Source: CAYFSC01 sp964345695 (lineage in GTDB: Bacteria > Bacteroidota > Rhodothermia > Rhodothermales > Salinibacteraceae). Taken from it: a DNA stretch of 14,550 nt. The notes under the pieces were generated by a model. That model was not told the origin of the DNA. It saw only the letters and a program-made list of their open reading frames with translations, and ran no database searches. Both the position numbers and the translations under genes were made by a program. Within the stretch, counting starts at the first letter, position 1. Every line of letters begins with the position of its first letter. Shown piece by piece: positions 1-7,272 of the stretch. The DNA is taken from NCBI GenBank assembly GCA_964345695.1, contig CAYFSC010000074.1:1-14550 (forward strand), written 5' to 3'.

Positions 1-500
1 AGATCCTGGATGCGCATAAACGCGCGAATCATCCCGATGACCGTCCCGAGGAAGCCCAGCATGGGGCCAATGCCGGCGATGCTGGCAAGCAGGTTGGTCC
101 GCTTTTCGAGTTCGAAGGTTTCGTGCTTGCCGGCTGCTTGGACCGCATCTTGGATCTCGGAGATGGGCCGACCGAGGCGCACCAGTCCCTTGTGCAGGAT
201 CCGCGTGATGGGCACGTCCCGGTCCTCACAGTACGCAATGGCGCGATCCACGTCGCCGTTGCGCACGAACTGGCGGATCTGATCGGTAATGGCCTCGGGA
301 TCCGACTCGGCCTGCCGAATGGTGACGAGCCGCTCGACAAGCAGGTAGATCGTGAGGACGGAAAGGAAGGCCAGGGGAACCATCACCCATCCCCCGAGGA
401 ACAGAATGTCGAGCACCGACAGGCTCTGCGATGAAGCCGCCTGGAGGGAATCCGACACGGCCGTAGTGTCTACGGCTTGCATCCAAAGGACGATGGGCAT
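1..500 (-). CDS. exbB: MotA/TolQ/ExbB family proton-channel protein, 3' end off the window
   Basis: Inner-membrane channel subunit that converts the proton motive force into motion for an outer-membrane or envelope partner (TonB, Tol or a related system). 166 residues are visible. A short N-terminal periplasmic stretch (about 1-30) precedes the first membrane helix (about 32-55, with GGWVMVPLAFLSVL), then a cytoplasmic loop (56-137). The family hallmark follows at 138-160, containing GIGPMLGFLGTVIGMIRAF; its Thr153 matches the conserved threonine of the ExbB/TolQ pore helix. The C-terminus and third helix lie beyond base 1. The ATG at 500 is the first in frame; an in-frame ATG at 482 is an alternative, and neither has a Shine-Dalgarno sequence. 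It lies 71 bp after the HU/SPOR gene on the same strand and is probably cotranscribed. An ExbD/TolR partner would be expected just outside the left edge. The family is certain; the subfamily (ExbB rather than TolQ) is less so. Confidence 0.93.
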   Translation of the reverse strand, partial: MPIVLWMQAVDTTAVSDSLQAASSQSLSVLDILFLGGWVMVPLAFLSVLTIYLLVERLVTIRQAESDPEAITDQIRQFVRNGDVDRAIAYCEDRDVPITRILHKGLVRLGRPISEIQDAVQAAGKHETFELEKRTNLLASIAGIGPMLGFLGTVIGMIRAFMRIQD

Positions 501-571
501 AGGCGCGAAGAAGAGTTGGGTGTGAAGGTCGCAACGAGCGAGGGCCGGTGGGAGGCCGAGACGGAGAGATC

Positions 572-1831
572 TTACGGCGTTAGGCGGAGCAGCCAGACAT
601 CGCTCGGAAAGACGTCTGCGTGCTCGTTCATGGCCGCCTGCGCACGGTCGACGGAGGGAAATTGTCCGACAGCGACGCGGTACCAGGTCTGTCCGTTCGC
701 CTGGCCTGAAAGAACGTCTACCTGAAAGCCAAGATCAGTAAATTGTTCTCGATTGTCGTCGAGCCAGGCCTGTGCGCCAGAACGAGAGGTGCGCGAGCGA
801 ACGACAAGCGTCCAGCCGCCGGCCGACGGGTCGATGCCGTCCGTCGCCGTGGTGCGAGAGATCGAGTCGGAGGGCGCTGACGATGCGGGGGCAGCAGCGG
901 TGTCGCGTCCGCCCGCAGTGGGCAGTCCGGCCGAGGACGCAGCGGGACGGCCCTGCGATGCTGTGTCGCCGGCGGGCCCATTGCTTGAGGAAGCGCCAGG
1001 GGCGGAAGGACGCTCGGGGGACGGCTCGACGGAGGCACGGGGCGAGATCGTTCCGTCCGGGCTCTCGCCGGGCGACCCGATCAGAAACCAGAGGCCCGCG
1101 GCAAAGAGCAGCAGCACGACAACGCCGGCCACGATGCGCCGAAGCGTTGCGGACGACTCGCCATGACGGCGCCGGCTGCCTCTCCGGGCCCGCTCCGAAC
1201 GGTCGGACGGATCGGATCCCCCTGAATCCGCTGGCCGGTCTGCACCTCCAGGCCCTGCATCCTCTGCGTTTCCGTCGTCGGGCGCGTCCGGCGGAGGGGC
1301 AGTCTCCGATCCAGCCTCTCCTGGATCCGTCTCCGGCTCCAGAGCCGCCAAAATCTCAGCAAACGGAGGGGTCTCGGAGGAAGGAGCAGGCGGTTCAAGT
1401 TCTACCGTATCAGCGTCCAGTCCGTCCCGCAGGTCGCTGGCGTTGGGGGCGTCGATCGCTGTTTGGCCAGCGGCCGAAACGGTTAGTTCGGCTTCTGACG
1501 GTGCTGGTTCTGACGGTGACGGGGATTCCGGGGGAGCGGCCTCCTCAGAATCATCGAGAGACGAGAAAGCGTCAGGCGATACCTCCGGCGGGAGGGGTTC
1601 CGACGCGAGCCCCTCGAAGCGCTGGTTGACGGCCCGGGCCAGGGACGGTTCGGGGTCGAAGCAGAGCTGCCCGTTCTCCTCCGTGAACATACCCAGGTTC
1701 TGAATGCGCACGCCGCTGCCGTTATGCGCACGATCGTGGATGTCCTCGACCAGGGTCCGCATCAGCTCGCGGGCCTGGTCCTCCGAGGTCTCAAGTTCGT
1801 CGGCAAGAAGGGAAATAAACGAAGAAGCCAT
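572..1831 (-). CDS. HU-like domain / transmembrane / SPOR domain protein
   Basis: 419-residue single-span membrane protein. Residues 1-78 resemble the HU-like domain of Bacteroidota membrane proteins: a helical start (ISLLADELETSEDQARELM), then VRIQNLGMFTEENGQLCFDP and a helical tail. Residues 80-210 are acidic, Pro/Ser/Glu-rich and probably disordered. A basic patch (211-232, RSERARRGSRRRH) precedes one membrane helix (about 232-252, IVAGVVVLLLFAAGLWFLIG), so the positive-inside rule puts the HU part in the cytoplasm. A second low-complexity linker (253-338) leads to a SPOR domain (340-416, WTLVVRSR, then WYRVAVGQFPSVDRAQAAM), a fold that binds glycan strands stripped of stem peptides at division sites. 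The protein could therefore link the cytoplasm, possibly DNA, to septal peptidoglycan. It lies 74 bp after the small HU-like gene and 71 bp before the ExbB gene. The SPOR domain and membrane span are clear; the HU assignment is by pattern only. Confidence 0.9.
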   Translation of the reverse strand: MASSFISLLADELETSEDQARELMRTLVEDIHDRAHNGSGVRIQNLGMFTEENGQLCFDPEPSLARAVNQRFEGLASEPLPPEVSPDAFSSLDDSEEAAPPESPSPSEPAPSEAELTVSAAGQTAIDAPNASDLRDGLDADTVELEPPAPSSETPPFAEILAALEPETDPGEAGSETAPPPDAPDDGNAEDAGPGGADRPADSGGSDPSDRSERARRGSRRRHGESSATLRRIVAGVVVLLLFAAGLWFLIGSPGESPDGTISPRASVEPSPERPSAPGASSSNGPAGDTASQGRPAASSAGLPTAGGRDTAAAPASSAPSDSISRTTATDGIDPSAGGWTLVVRSRTSRSGAQAWLDDNREQFTDLGFQVDVLSGQANGQTWYRVAVGQFPSVDRAQAAMNEHADVFPSDVWLLRLTP

Positions 1832-1905
1832 GGTGGACTCGTCCGAAGGATGGGAGCAAGGACGCTGCAGTCCTCTCGCACGGGGCTCCGGCAGCGCGAA
1901 GGCGG

Positions 1906-2109
1906 TCAGGATTCGGGACGAAAGCGGATGACGTCGCGAGGCGGTGACAAGGTCGGTCCGTGCTCGTCGCTCATTTCAAGGGTGCTGCTCTCGTGTTCGA
2001 CCGCGAAGGTTCCGAGTTCGGGCACCGAGACGGACTCGCCGTTCACAAGCCGCCGACGGACGATGCGCGCGAATGCATGGATGACGTTGTTTGCGGTTGG
2101 CGAATCCAT
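1906..2109 (-). CDS. Small HU-like protein with a degenerate DNA-binding arm
   Basis: 67 residues from the ATG at 2109. The frame stays open upstream to 2187, but the extra 26 residues are Pro/Arg-rich and look non-coding. The helical start (NNVIHAFARIVRRRLVNGESVSV) and the PELGTF turn match the N-terminal half of HU/IHF proteins, where the equivalent is usually GFGTF. The end, PPRDVIRFRPES, matches the closing strand of the HU fold (usually ending F-x-P-G-K). Between them the DNA-gripping arm is shortened and acidic (EHESSTLEMSDEHG), and the usual R-x-G-R-N-P-x-T-G motif is absent. Canonical HU is about 90 residues. It may bind DNA weakly, bind another protein, or pair with the HU-like domain of the next gene, 74 bp downstream. 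The fold is likely; the function is unknown. Confidence 0.75.
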   Translation of the reverse strand: MDSPTANNVIHAFARIVRRRLVNGESVSVPELGTFAVEHESSTLEMSDEHGPTLSPPRDVIRFRPES

Positions 2110-2186
2110 GGGGGAGGGCGGGGGCGCAGGAGGAAGGGAGGGGCGAGAACGGCGAGTCCAGCCCGGGAGTCTGGGCTGCACAAACA

Positions 2187-2227
2187 CCTACAGATTTAAG
2201 CCTACAGAGTTAAACTAGGGGATTTAA
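2187..2227. repeat. 14-bp-period direct repeat upstream of the HU-like gene
   Basis: On the plus strand CCTACAGATTTAA (2187-2199) and CCTACAGAGTTAA (2201-2213) match at 12 of 13 positions, one period of 14 bp apart. A third, weaker copy ends in GATTTAA at 2221-2227, exactly one more period on. The core GAKTTAA thus occurs three times in phase. The array sits in the 149-bp gap between the end of the barrel gene and the start of the HU-like gene, an AT-rich island in GC-rich surroundings. Read on the minus strand it lies 78-118 bp upstream of the HU-like ATG, where a promoter or operator would be. No clear TAnnTTTG element was found with it; the nearest, TAGGTGTTTG on the minus strand, has two extra bases. 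Confidence 0.6.
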
Positions 2228-2258
2228 ATGCTCGGTGGGCGCAGAGGGTTGTGCACGG

Positions 2259-4019
2259 TCACCAGCGCAAGCGGACGCCGGTGGAAATCACCGTCGGCGG
2301 GCGCGGATAGCGCTCCCACCGCTCCAGCGTCCCGGAGCCGATGTTTTGGACGCGAGCCATGACCTCCAGCAGCGGGGTGACGGCGTAGGAGGCGTGCAAG
2401 TCCACGTCGGCGTAGGTGCCCACCTCCTCGCTTTCGTCACGGGTCACGTACCGCGGGCTTTCCACTGTGCCCGTGAGTTCAAGGAAGGCCTTCTGGTCCA
2501 GGAATGAAACCGAAACGCTTCCCTCCCCGAGGACGGGGGCAAAATTTGGAATGGCGCGGTCGGTATCCGTCAGCGCCCCGTCTCGCACCAGCAGGCGCGC
2601 AGAGGCGTGCACGTGCTCCAGACCGCTCAGCGCGACCTGGGCGCCGCCCTGCAGGATCTCGGCCGAGTCATAAAAAACCCCGAAGCGACCGGGGCGGGAC
2701 GCCGTGTCGAGGAAGTAGCGAAAGGACGGCGCGTAGCGATAGCCGGCGAACGCGCGAATCTCCACCCGCCCTGCGGTGACCCGCGCGCCGCCTTCGGCAT
2801 GGGTCGTCTCCAGGGTTGGGAGCAAGGTGGGGCCATGCCGGACGTACGGGTTGGTGGCCAACGTCGACGCCAAGCCATGGGATTCGAGGCGCGGCGTCCA
2901 GTTGGCGTACAGCTCCAGGATCGGCGAGAGGCGCCACTGACCCTTGACAAAGGGGGCGAAAAACTCGGCCGAGGCGTCGGTCGTGGCCGGCGCGGTTGGG
3001 TTGACGATGCCATCGAAGGTGAGTAGCCGGGCGCCGGCGTCGAGTGAGTACGTTTCAGCATCGACGAGCGTGAGCAGCGCCCCGCCGTTGAAGGCCACCA
3101 CGTCGCCGTCCGCCGCAAAGTTGCCGTCCAAGCCGGAAGCCGTAAAGGAGGCATCGAGCCGGAAGGAACGTGTGGCGAGAGGAAAGGCAACCGATCCTTG
3201 AGCCTCGAACCGGCTCTCGTCGAAGGTGCGATCGCCGGTTTCGTATTCCGCCTCATCGTAGGCAACGCGGAGGGTGACCGGAAGGGAGCCTCGGGTTTCC
3301 AGGTCGGCTGCCGCGCCGGCCGCGAGGCCCACCCGGTCGGGAATGCTCGCGGCGGGCTGCACGCCGTACAGCGTGTAGGAATCGGCAAATCCGTGGAGAG
3401 CGGCCGATAGCTGGTAGGCCGACCGCCGCGATTCGAACTGCAGGCGGGCCGTTGCGCGATCAAAAGCCGACTCCGCGTCGTCGGTGTCGAACGGGGTATG
3501 TCCTTCCGAGCCCTCGTAATCGCCCTGCAGCTGCAGCGACTCGGAGGAGGAGATCGGGAGGTGCACCCGTCCCCGGAGGAAGCGTGAGAGGTAGCGCCCC
3601 CCACCGACGGAAATGGCGGCCGGCGATGCCCGGCCCGAAGGCGTGAGCGCGTCGGAGGGTGGAGCGGGTTCGGGAAGCTGCTGCGGAATCTCCTCCAGGG
3701 TGCGCTTGTAGGCGCCGATGTACGGCTGGCGCGTGGGGGGCAGCGTGGGCACCTGGACGGTCGGTGCCAGGTCGCGGAGGGACTGTCGCTCCAGGGACGG
3801 AAGGCTGACCTCCAGCCGCCCACGGATCTCAATTTCACGCGGCGCGATTTCGTAGAGCGAAGTGTCCGCTTCGGAGGCTGGCTCCGGCTCCTGCGCGTGA
3901 GCGGGCGAAGCGCCCACCACCCACGCAAGGCCCAGAACGAACGCAGCCCGAACGAGCGAAGGGGTCATGGTGTCGGAAGGAGAAACGGCAGAAGGAACGA
4001 GGAGGGGAAGAGAAAGCAT
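2259..4019 (-). CDS. Plug-less TonB-dependent-receptor-like outer-membrane beta-barrel protein
   Basis: 586 residues, predicted to be a porin-like or receptor-like barrel. Residues 18-42 form a signal peptide ending in ASPAHA before QEP. Residues 43-135 are a Pro-rich periplasmic stretch (REIEIRGRLEVSLPSLERQS, then many PTLPP/LPEP motifs) with no recognisable plug domain or TonB box. From about 136 on, amphipathic strands alternate with turns (YLSRFLRGRVHLPI, LQLQGDYEG, LRVAYDEAEYE, VRLRW). The protein ends in Trp, as outer-membrane barrels inserted by BAM usually end in an aromatic residue. Length and strand pattern fit the receptor barrel. The ATG at 4019 shares its A with the TGA of the TPR gene (TGATG), which suggests coupled translation; the in-frame ATG at 3968 gives a more standard signal peptide and is a real alternative. 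The barrel class is fairly sure; the substrate is unknown. Confidence 0.82.
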   Translation of the reverse strand: MLSLPLLVPSAVSPSDTMTPSLVRAAFVLGLAWVVGASPAHAQEPEPASEADTSLYEIAPREIEIRGRLEVSLPSLERQSLRDLAPTVQVPTLPPTRQPYIGAYKRTLEEIPQQLPEPAPPSDALTPSGRASPAAISVGGGRYLSRFLRGRVHLPISSSESLQLQGDYEGSEGHTPFDTDDAESAFDRATARLQFESRRSAYQLSAALHGFADSYTLYGVQPAASIPDRVGLAAGAAADLETRGSLPVTLRVAYDEAEYETGDRTFDESRFEAQGSVAFPLATRSFRLDASFTASGLDGNFAADGDVVAFNGGALLTLVDAETYSLDAGARLLTFDGIVNPTAPATTDASAEFFAPFVKGQWRLSPILELYANWTPRLESHGLASTLATNPYVRHGPTLLPTLETTHAEGGARVTAGRVEIRAFAGYRYAPSFRYFLDTASRPGRFGVFYDSAEILQGGAQVALSGLEHVHASARLLVRDGALTDTDRAIPNFAPVLGEGSVSVSFLDQKAFLELTGTVESPRYVTRDESEEVGTYADVDLHASYAVTPLLEVMARVQNIGSGTLERWERYPRPPTVISTGVRLRW

Positions 4020-7000
4020 CAGAGGGCGTCTTTCTCCTGACGGGCCTGCTCGGCAAAGCGGGTGCCGGCGTGCTCCTGGATCACGCGGTCGTAGAGGCGA
4101 GAGGCCTCCCCAGGCTGCCCCAGCTGCCGGTAGGCTTCGGCCTGTTGCAGGAAGGATCGCGCGACCCAGGTCGGGTACCCGGCGAAGAGAGCCGTCATGC
4201 GCTCCAGTTCACGAATGGCGGCCTCGGGACGATTTTCCTCCAGCAACAGGCTGCCCAGGCGATAGAGAGCTTCGGCCCCGGTCTCGCTCTGCACCTGGTC
4301 GACGATGGTCCGGTACAGGTCGGACGCCTCATCGGTCCGCCCTTCCCGCTGGTGAATGCGGGCCAGCCCCAGCCGAGCGGAGGCCAGCAGGGGGCCGCCC
4401 TGATTGGCCTCGATGATGCGCTGCAAGAGCTGTCGCGCCTGGCTGGCCTTGCCCTGTTGCAGCAGCCCCACGCTCTGGCCGTAGCGGGCCTGGGCCAGCA
4501 GCTCGTCGTCCAAGCCCGGCATTTCGGCGGCGGTGCGGTAGGCGGCCACGGCGTCGTCGTACCGCTCCTGGTTCAGGCGGATGTCACCCAGCCGAAGAGC
4601 CGCCTCGGCCCGGCGCGGACTGCCGGTATACTGATCCACGATCTGCTGCAGGTAGGTAGCAGCCTCCGACGGCTGATTGCGATCGCCGTAAATTACGCCA
4701 AGGTAGTAGTAGGCCTCCGGAATCAGGTTTTCGTTTTCCGAGGTGCGCAGGAACTGCTGAAAGAGGCGCTGCGCCTTCTGAAGGGCACCGGTCTGGTACG
4801 CGGCTTCGGCCCGTCGGAAGCGCAGCGCCGTGACGATGTCGGAGTTGGGATTCTCGGCGGCGAACGAGTCGATGACCGCTTCGGCCCGGTCGTCGGCTCC
4901 GCGGGCGTTCAAGGCGAAGAACAGGCTGGAGGCCGCATCGTCGATGAGAGGCGAATTGGGATACTGCGCCAACACCGCCTCGTACTCCTGCTGCGCAGCC
5001 TGCATGTCACCAGCGTTGTAGTAGGTGTCTCCGATGCCGTATTGCGCCTTGGCGGCTAGGGCGCTTTCGCCGTGCTCTTTCAGGACGCGCCGGTAGGCCG
5101 CGCGGGCGTCTTCATAGTTCTGCGCCTGCAGTTGAATGAAGCCCATGCGGTAGAGGGCGTCGGCATGCCAGGGGCTGTCGGGAAACTGGTTGGCCAAGCG
5201 CGAGAAGGCATCGATGGCCCGCTGGGTTTGACCGGCGAAGTTGAGGGCCTGCCCGGTCTGAAACAGCGCATAGTCCTCGCCCTCGCCCCTCACGGCCCGG
5301 TATGCGCTAATGGCCTCGCCGTACTCCTTGAGGGCATAGTGGCTGTCGGCCAGACGAAGCTGGGCGTCCTGCCGGTAAGGCACGTCGCTGTCTACCGTCC
5401 GGCTGATACGCAGGAACCGGTTGAAGGCACGGGCGGCGGACCGGTAGCGCTGCTGCTCAAAGTACGTCCACGCCAGGGAGTACTGTGCCGCGGGGAGATG
5501 ATCGCCGCCGGAATATTCGCTGACGTACCGGTCGAAGAGATCCTGGGCGCGCGACGACTCGCCCATCTCGTAGAAGCTGTCGGCAGCCCAGAACAGCGCG
5601 TCGCCGCGTCGCCCGGCGGCGGAAGAGGCGTCAGCAACCTCGAGAAAGAGGGGGGCGGCCTCCGCATGCCGGTCCTGCTGATACAGCGACCACGCCTTCT
5701 GGAACCGGAGTTCGACCTGCACCGAGTCGGGGACCGTGCCCTGCGCCTCTGCCTGGGAGTAGGCCTGCTCGGCCTGCTCCAGGGCGTCGGTGGCCAGATA
5801 TGCGTTCCCTTGCCAGTACAGTGCCTCGCCGGTTCGGGAAGACGTCGGGTGTGCCTCCCGGAGGCGGCGGAAGGCCGAAATCGCGGCTTCATAATCCCCC
5901 AAACGGTACGACAAGATGCCGATCTCATATTGAGACGGGTCGGTGAGATCGCTCTCGGGCCAGGTGCTCACGAACCGGCGGTGCCGCTCCCGCGCTGTTT
6001 CGGGCTGTCCACTCAGCGACAGGTTCACGGCTTCGTAGTACGTTGCCTTCCTGGCAAGAGAGTCGCGGGCGCCGGCCTGAGCGCGGGCGAAGGACCGTGC
6101 GGCGGCGTCGTACTGCGACTGCTCGTGGTACGCCCATCCTGTGCCATAGTGGGCCGAGGGGACGTACGGGCTGTCGGCAAACTCGTTGACGAGCTGTTGG
6201 TACCGGGCGCGGGCGGCTTCGTACTCGTCGAGCTGATTGAGCGACTCGGCGATGAAGAACAGGCCCCGCGCTCGGGCATCGCCGCTCAGCTGACTGAGGC
6301 GACCCCGCAGTTCATCGACGGCTGCCTCGTATCGACCCAGTGTGTAGTACACTTCGCCGAGCGCCGTGCCCACGTTGTCCGCGTAGGCGGTCTGCGGGTA
6401 CTGCGAGGCCAGTTGTTCGTACGAATCGGCCGCATCCTTATACTGCTGCAGCTCCACTTGCAGGGCCGCCGCCGTGTACAGAGCCCCCGGTGCAACCGTC
6501 GCGTCCGGGTACTCGGAAACGACTCGCTGGAAGTTGGTCAGCGCGGTCTCGAGATTACCCAACTCTTGCTCGGCTGTCCCAAGCTGGTACAGAGCACGCG
6601 CGGCGAGTGGGCGATTGGGCACGGCCTCGAGAACGGCCTGCAACTGACCGCGGGCCCGGTCGATGGCACCGTCCTCCAAAAATTGCTGTGCAAGCTGTAG
6701 CTGTGCTTCCTCGGCCTTTGGGTGGTCGGGGTACTGGCGGAAGAGGGTGCGAAAGAGACGGGTGGCCTCGTCCTTGCGGCCGAGGGCAAGCATCGCCTTG
6801 GCCTCCAAAAAGAGGGCCTCTCCGGCGTTGGGATGCTCGGGGTTGGCGCGGCGAAACGCCGACAGTTCCGAGGAGGCCGGTCCGTACATCTTCTGCTCGT
6901 ACAGCTCCACAGCATGCGCAAACGTGTGCGTCGCGCTCGGCGCGGTGCGTTGTCCCACCGCATCGGCAGGGACCAGCAATCCGCTCATCCACAGAAGTGC

Positions 7001-7072
7001 GAGGCCGAAGAGGAGGGCCTGGCGAACACCCGGTCCGGACAGGGAAGAGGCTCGCCTGGAAGACTGCATCAT
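4019..7072 (-). CDS. Large exported tetratricopeptide-repeat protein
   Basis: About 1017 residues from the ATG at 7072 (a second ATG follows directly at 7069). The frame is open up to 7186, but the N-terminal signal peptide (SSRRASSLSGPGVRQ followed by LLFGLALLWMSGLLVPADA, cleavage near residue 35-38) fixes the start. From about residue 45 to the end the protein is almost entirely TPR helices of the TolA-binding CpoB/BamD type, each near 34-40 residues with signatures such as FRQYPDHPKAEEAQLQLAQ, YPDATVAPGALY and YPNSPLIDDAASSLF. By length this is roughly 25 or more repeats. Such superhelices act as periplasmic protein-binding scaffolds, here probably for the barrel protein encoded by the overlapping next gene. 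No lipobox cysteine is visible, so it is more likely soluble periplasmic than a lipoprotein. CpoB is only about 260 residues, so this is a much larger relative. Confidence 0.9.
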   Translation of the reverse strand: MMQSSRRASSLSGPGVRQALLFGLALLWMSGLLVPADAVGQRTAPSATHTFAHAVELYEQKMYGPASSELSAFRRANPEHPNAGEALFLEAKAMLALGRKDEATRLFRTLFRQYPDHPKAEEAQLQLAQQFLEDGAIDRARGQLQAVLEAVPNRPLAARALYQLGTAEQELGNLETALTNFQRVVSEYPDATVAPGALYTAAALQVELQQYKDAADSYEQLASQYPQTAYADNVGTALGEVYYTLGRYEAAVDELRGRLSQLSGDARARGLFFIAESLNQLDEYEAARARYQQLVNEFADSPYVPSAHYGTGWAYHEQSQYDAAARSFARAQAGARDSLARKATYYEAVNLSLSGQPETARERHRRFVSTWPESDLTDPSQYEIGILSYRLGDYEAAISAFRRLREAHPTSSRTGEALYWQGNAYLATDALEQAEQAYSQAEAQGTVPDSVQVELRFQKAWSLYQQDRHAEAAPLFLEVADASSAAGRRGDALFWAADSFYEMGESSRAQDLFDRYVSEYSGGDHLPAAQYSLAWTYFEQQRYRSAARAFNRFLRISRTVDSDVPYRQDAQLRLADSHYALKEYGEAISAYRAVRGEGEDYALFQTGQALNFAGQTQRAIDAFSRLANQFPDSPWHADALYRMGFIQLQAQNYEDARAAYRRVLKEHGESALAAKAQYGIGDTYYNAGDMQAAQQEYEAVLAQYPNSPLIDDAASSLFFALNARGADDRAEAVIDSFAAENPNSDIVTALRFRRAEAAYQTGALQKAQRLFQQFLRTSENENLIPEAYYYLGVIYGDRNQPSEAATYLQQIVDQYTGSPRRAEAALRLGDIRLNQERYDDAVAAYRTAAEMPGLDDELLAQARYGQSVGLLQQGKASQARQLLQRIIEANQGGPLLASARLGLARIHQREGRTDEASDLYRTIVDQVQSETGAEALYRLGSLLLEENRPEAAIRELERMTALFAGYPTWVARSFLQQAEAYRQLGQPGEASRLYDRVIQEHAGTRFAEQARQEKDAL

Positions 7073-7272
7073 GGTGGAAGTCAGGATCGACGAGGAAACG
7101 AATCTCAATTGCCCCTGTACGTGGATCGTCGTGGAAGGTGCCGACGTCCGGTCCGAAGCGCCACGCATGGGTGGAGATCTGTCCAAAGGTCACACTCATG
7201 TACGCTCGGGCCGGCTGGCGGCTTTCCGACTTCCGCCACCGACGCCCCATCAGATTCCCTCTGTGCTCTGCC
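7073..7272. other. Divergent intergenic region, 200 bp
   Basis: Spacer between the start of the TPR gene (minus strand) and the small membrane protein (plus strand), so it should hold promoters for both. I looked for TAnnTTTG with an upstream TTTG on both strands. The best minus-strand candidate is GACCTTTG (7184-7191 reversed), one mismatch, with no matching -33 element. Nothing convincing was found for the plus strand. No coding potential or RNA gene was recognised. Confidence 0.5.

Noticed and set aside
772..1629. 285-codon open frame on the plus strand
   Set aside because: Antisense to the HU/SPOR gene; an Arg-rich, low-complexity translation with no domain.
2627..3928. 433-codon minus-strand frame overlapping the barrel gene
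   Set aside because: An out-of-frame shadow with an Arg/Ser/Pro-rich translation and no beta-barrel pattern; the barrel frame has a signal peptide and a terminal Trp.
4070..5059. 329-codon open frame on the plus strand
   Set aside because: Also antisense to the TPR repeats; its Gln/Leu/Gly-rich composition is what reverse-complemented TPR codons give.
5072..6700. 542-codon open frame on the plus strand
   Set aside because: It is antisense to the TPR gene, shows no family motif, and is explained by GC-rich codon bias leaving the opposite strand free of stops. The TPR frame has a clear repeat pattern.
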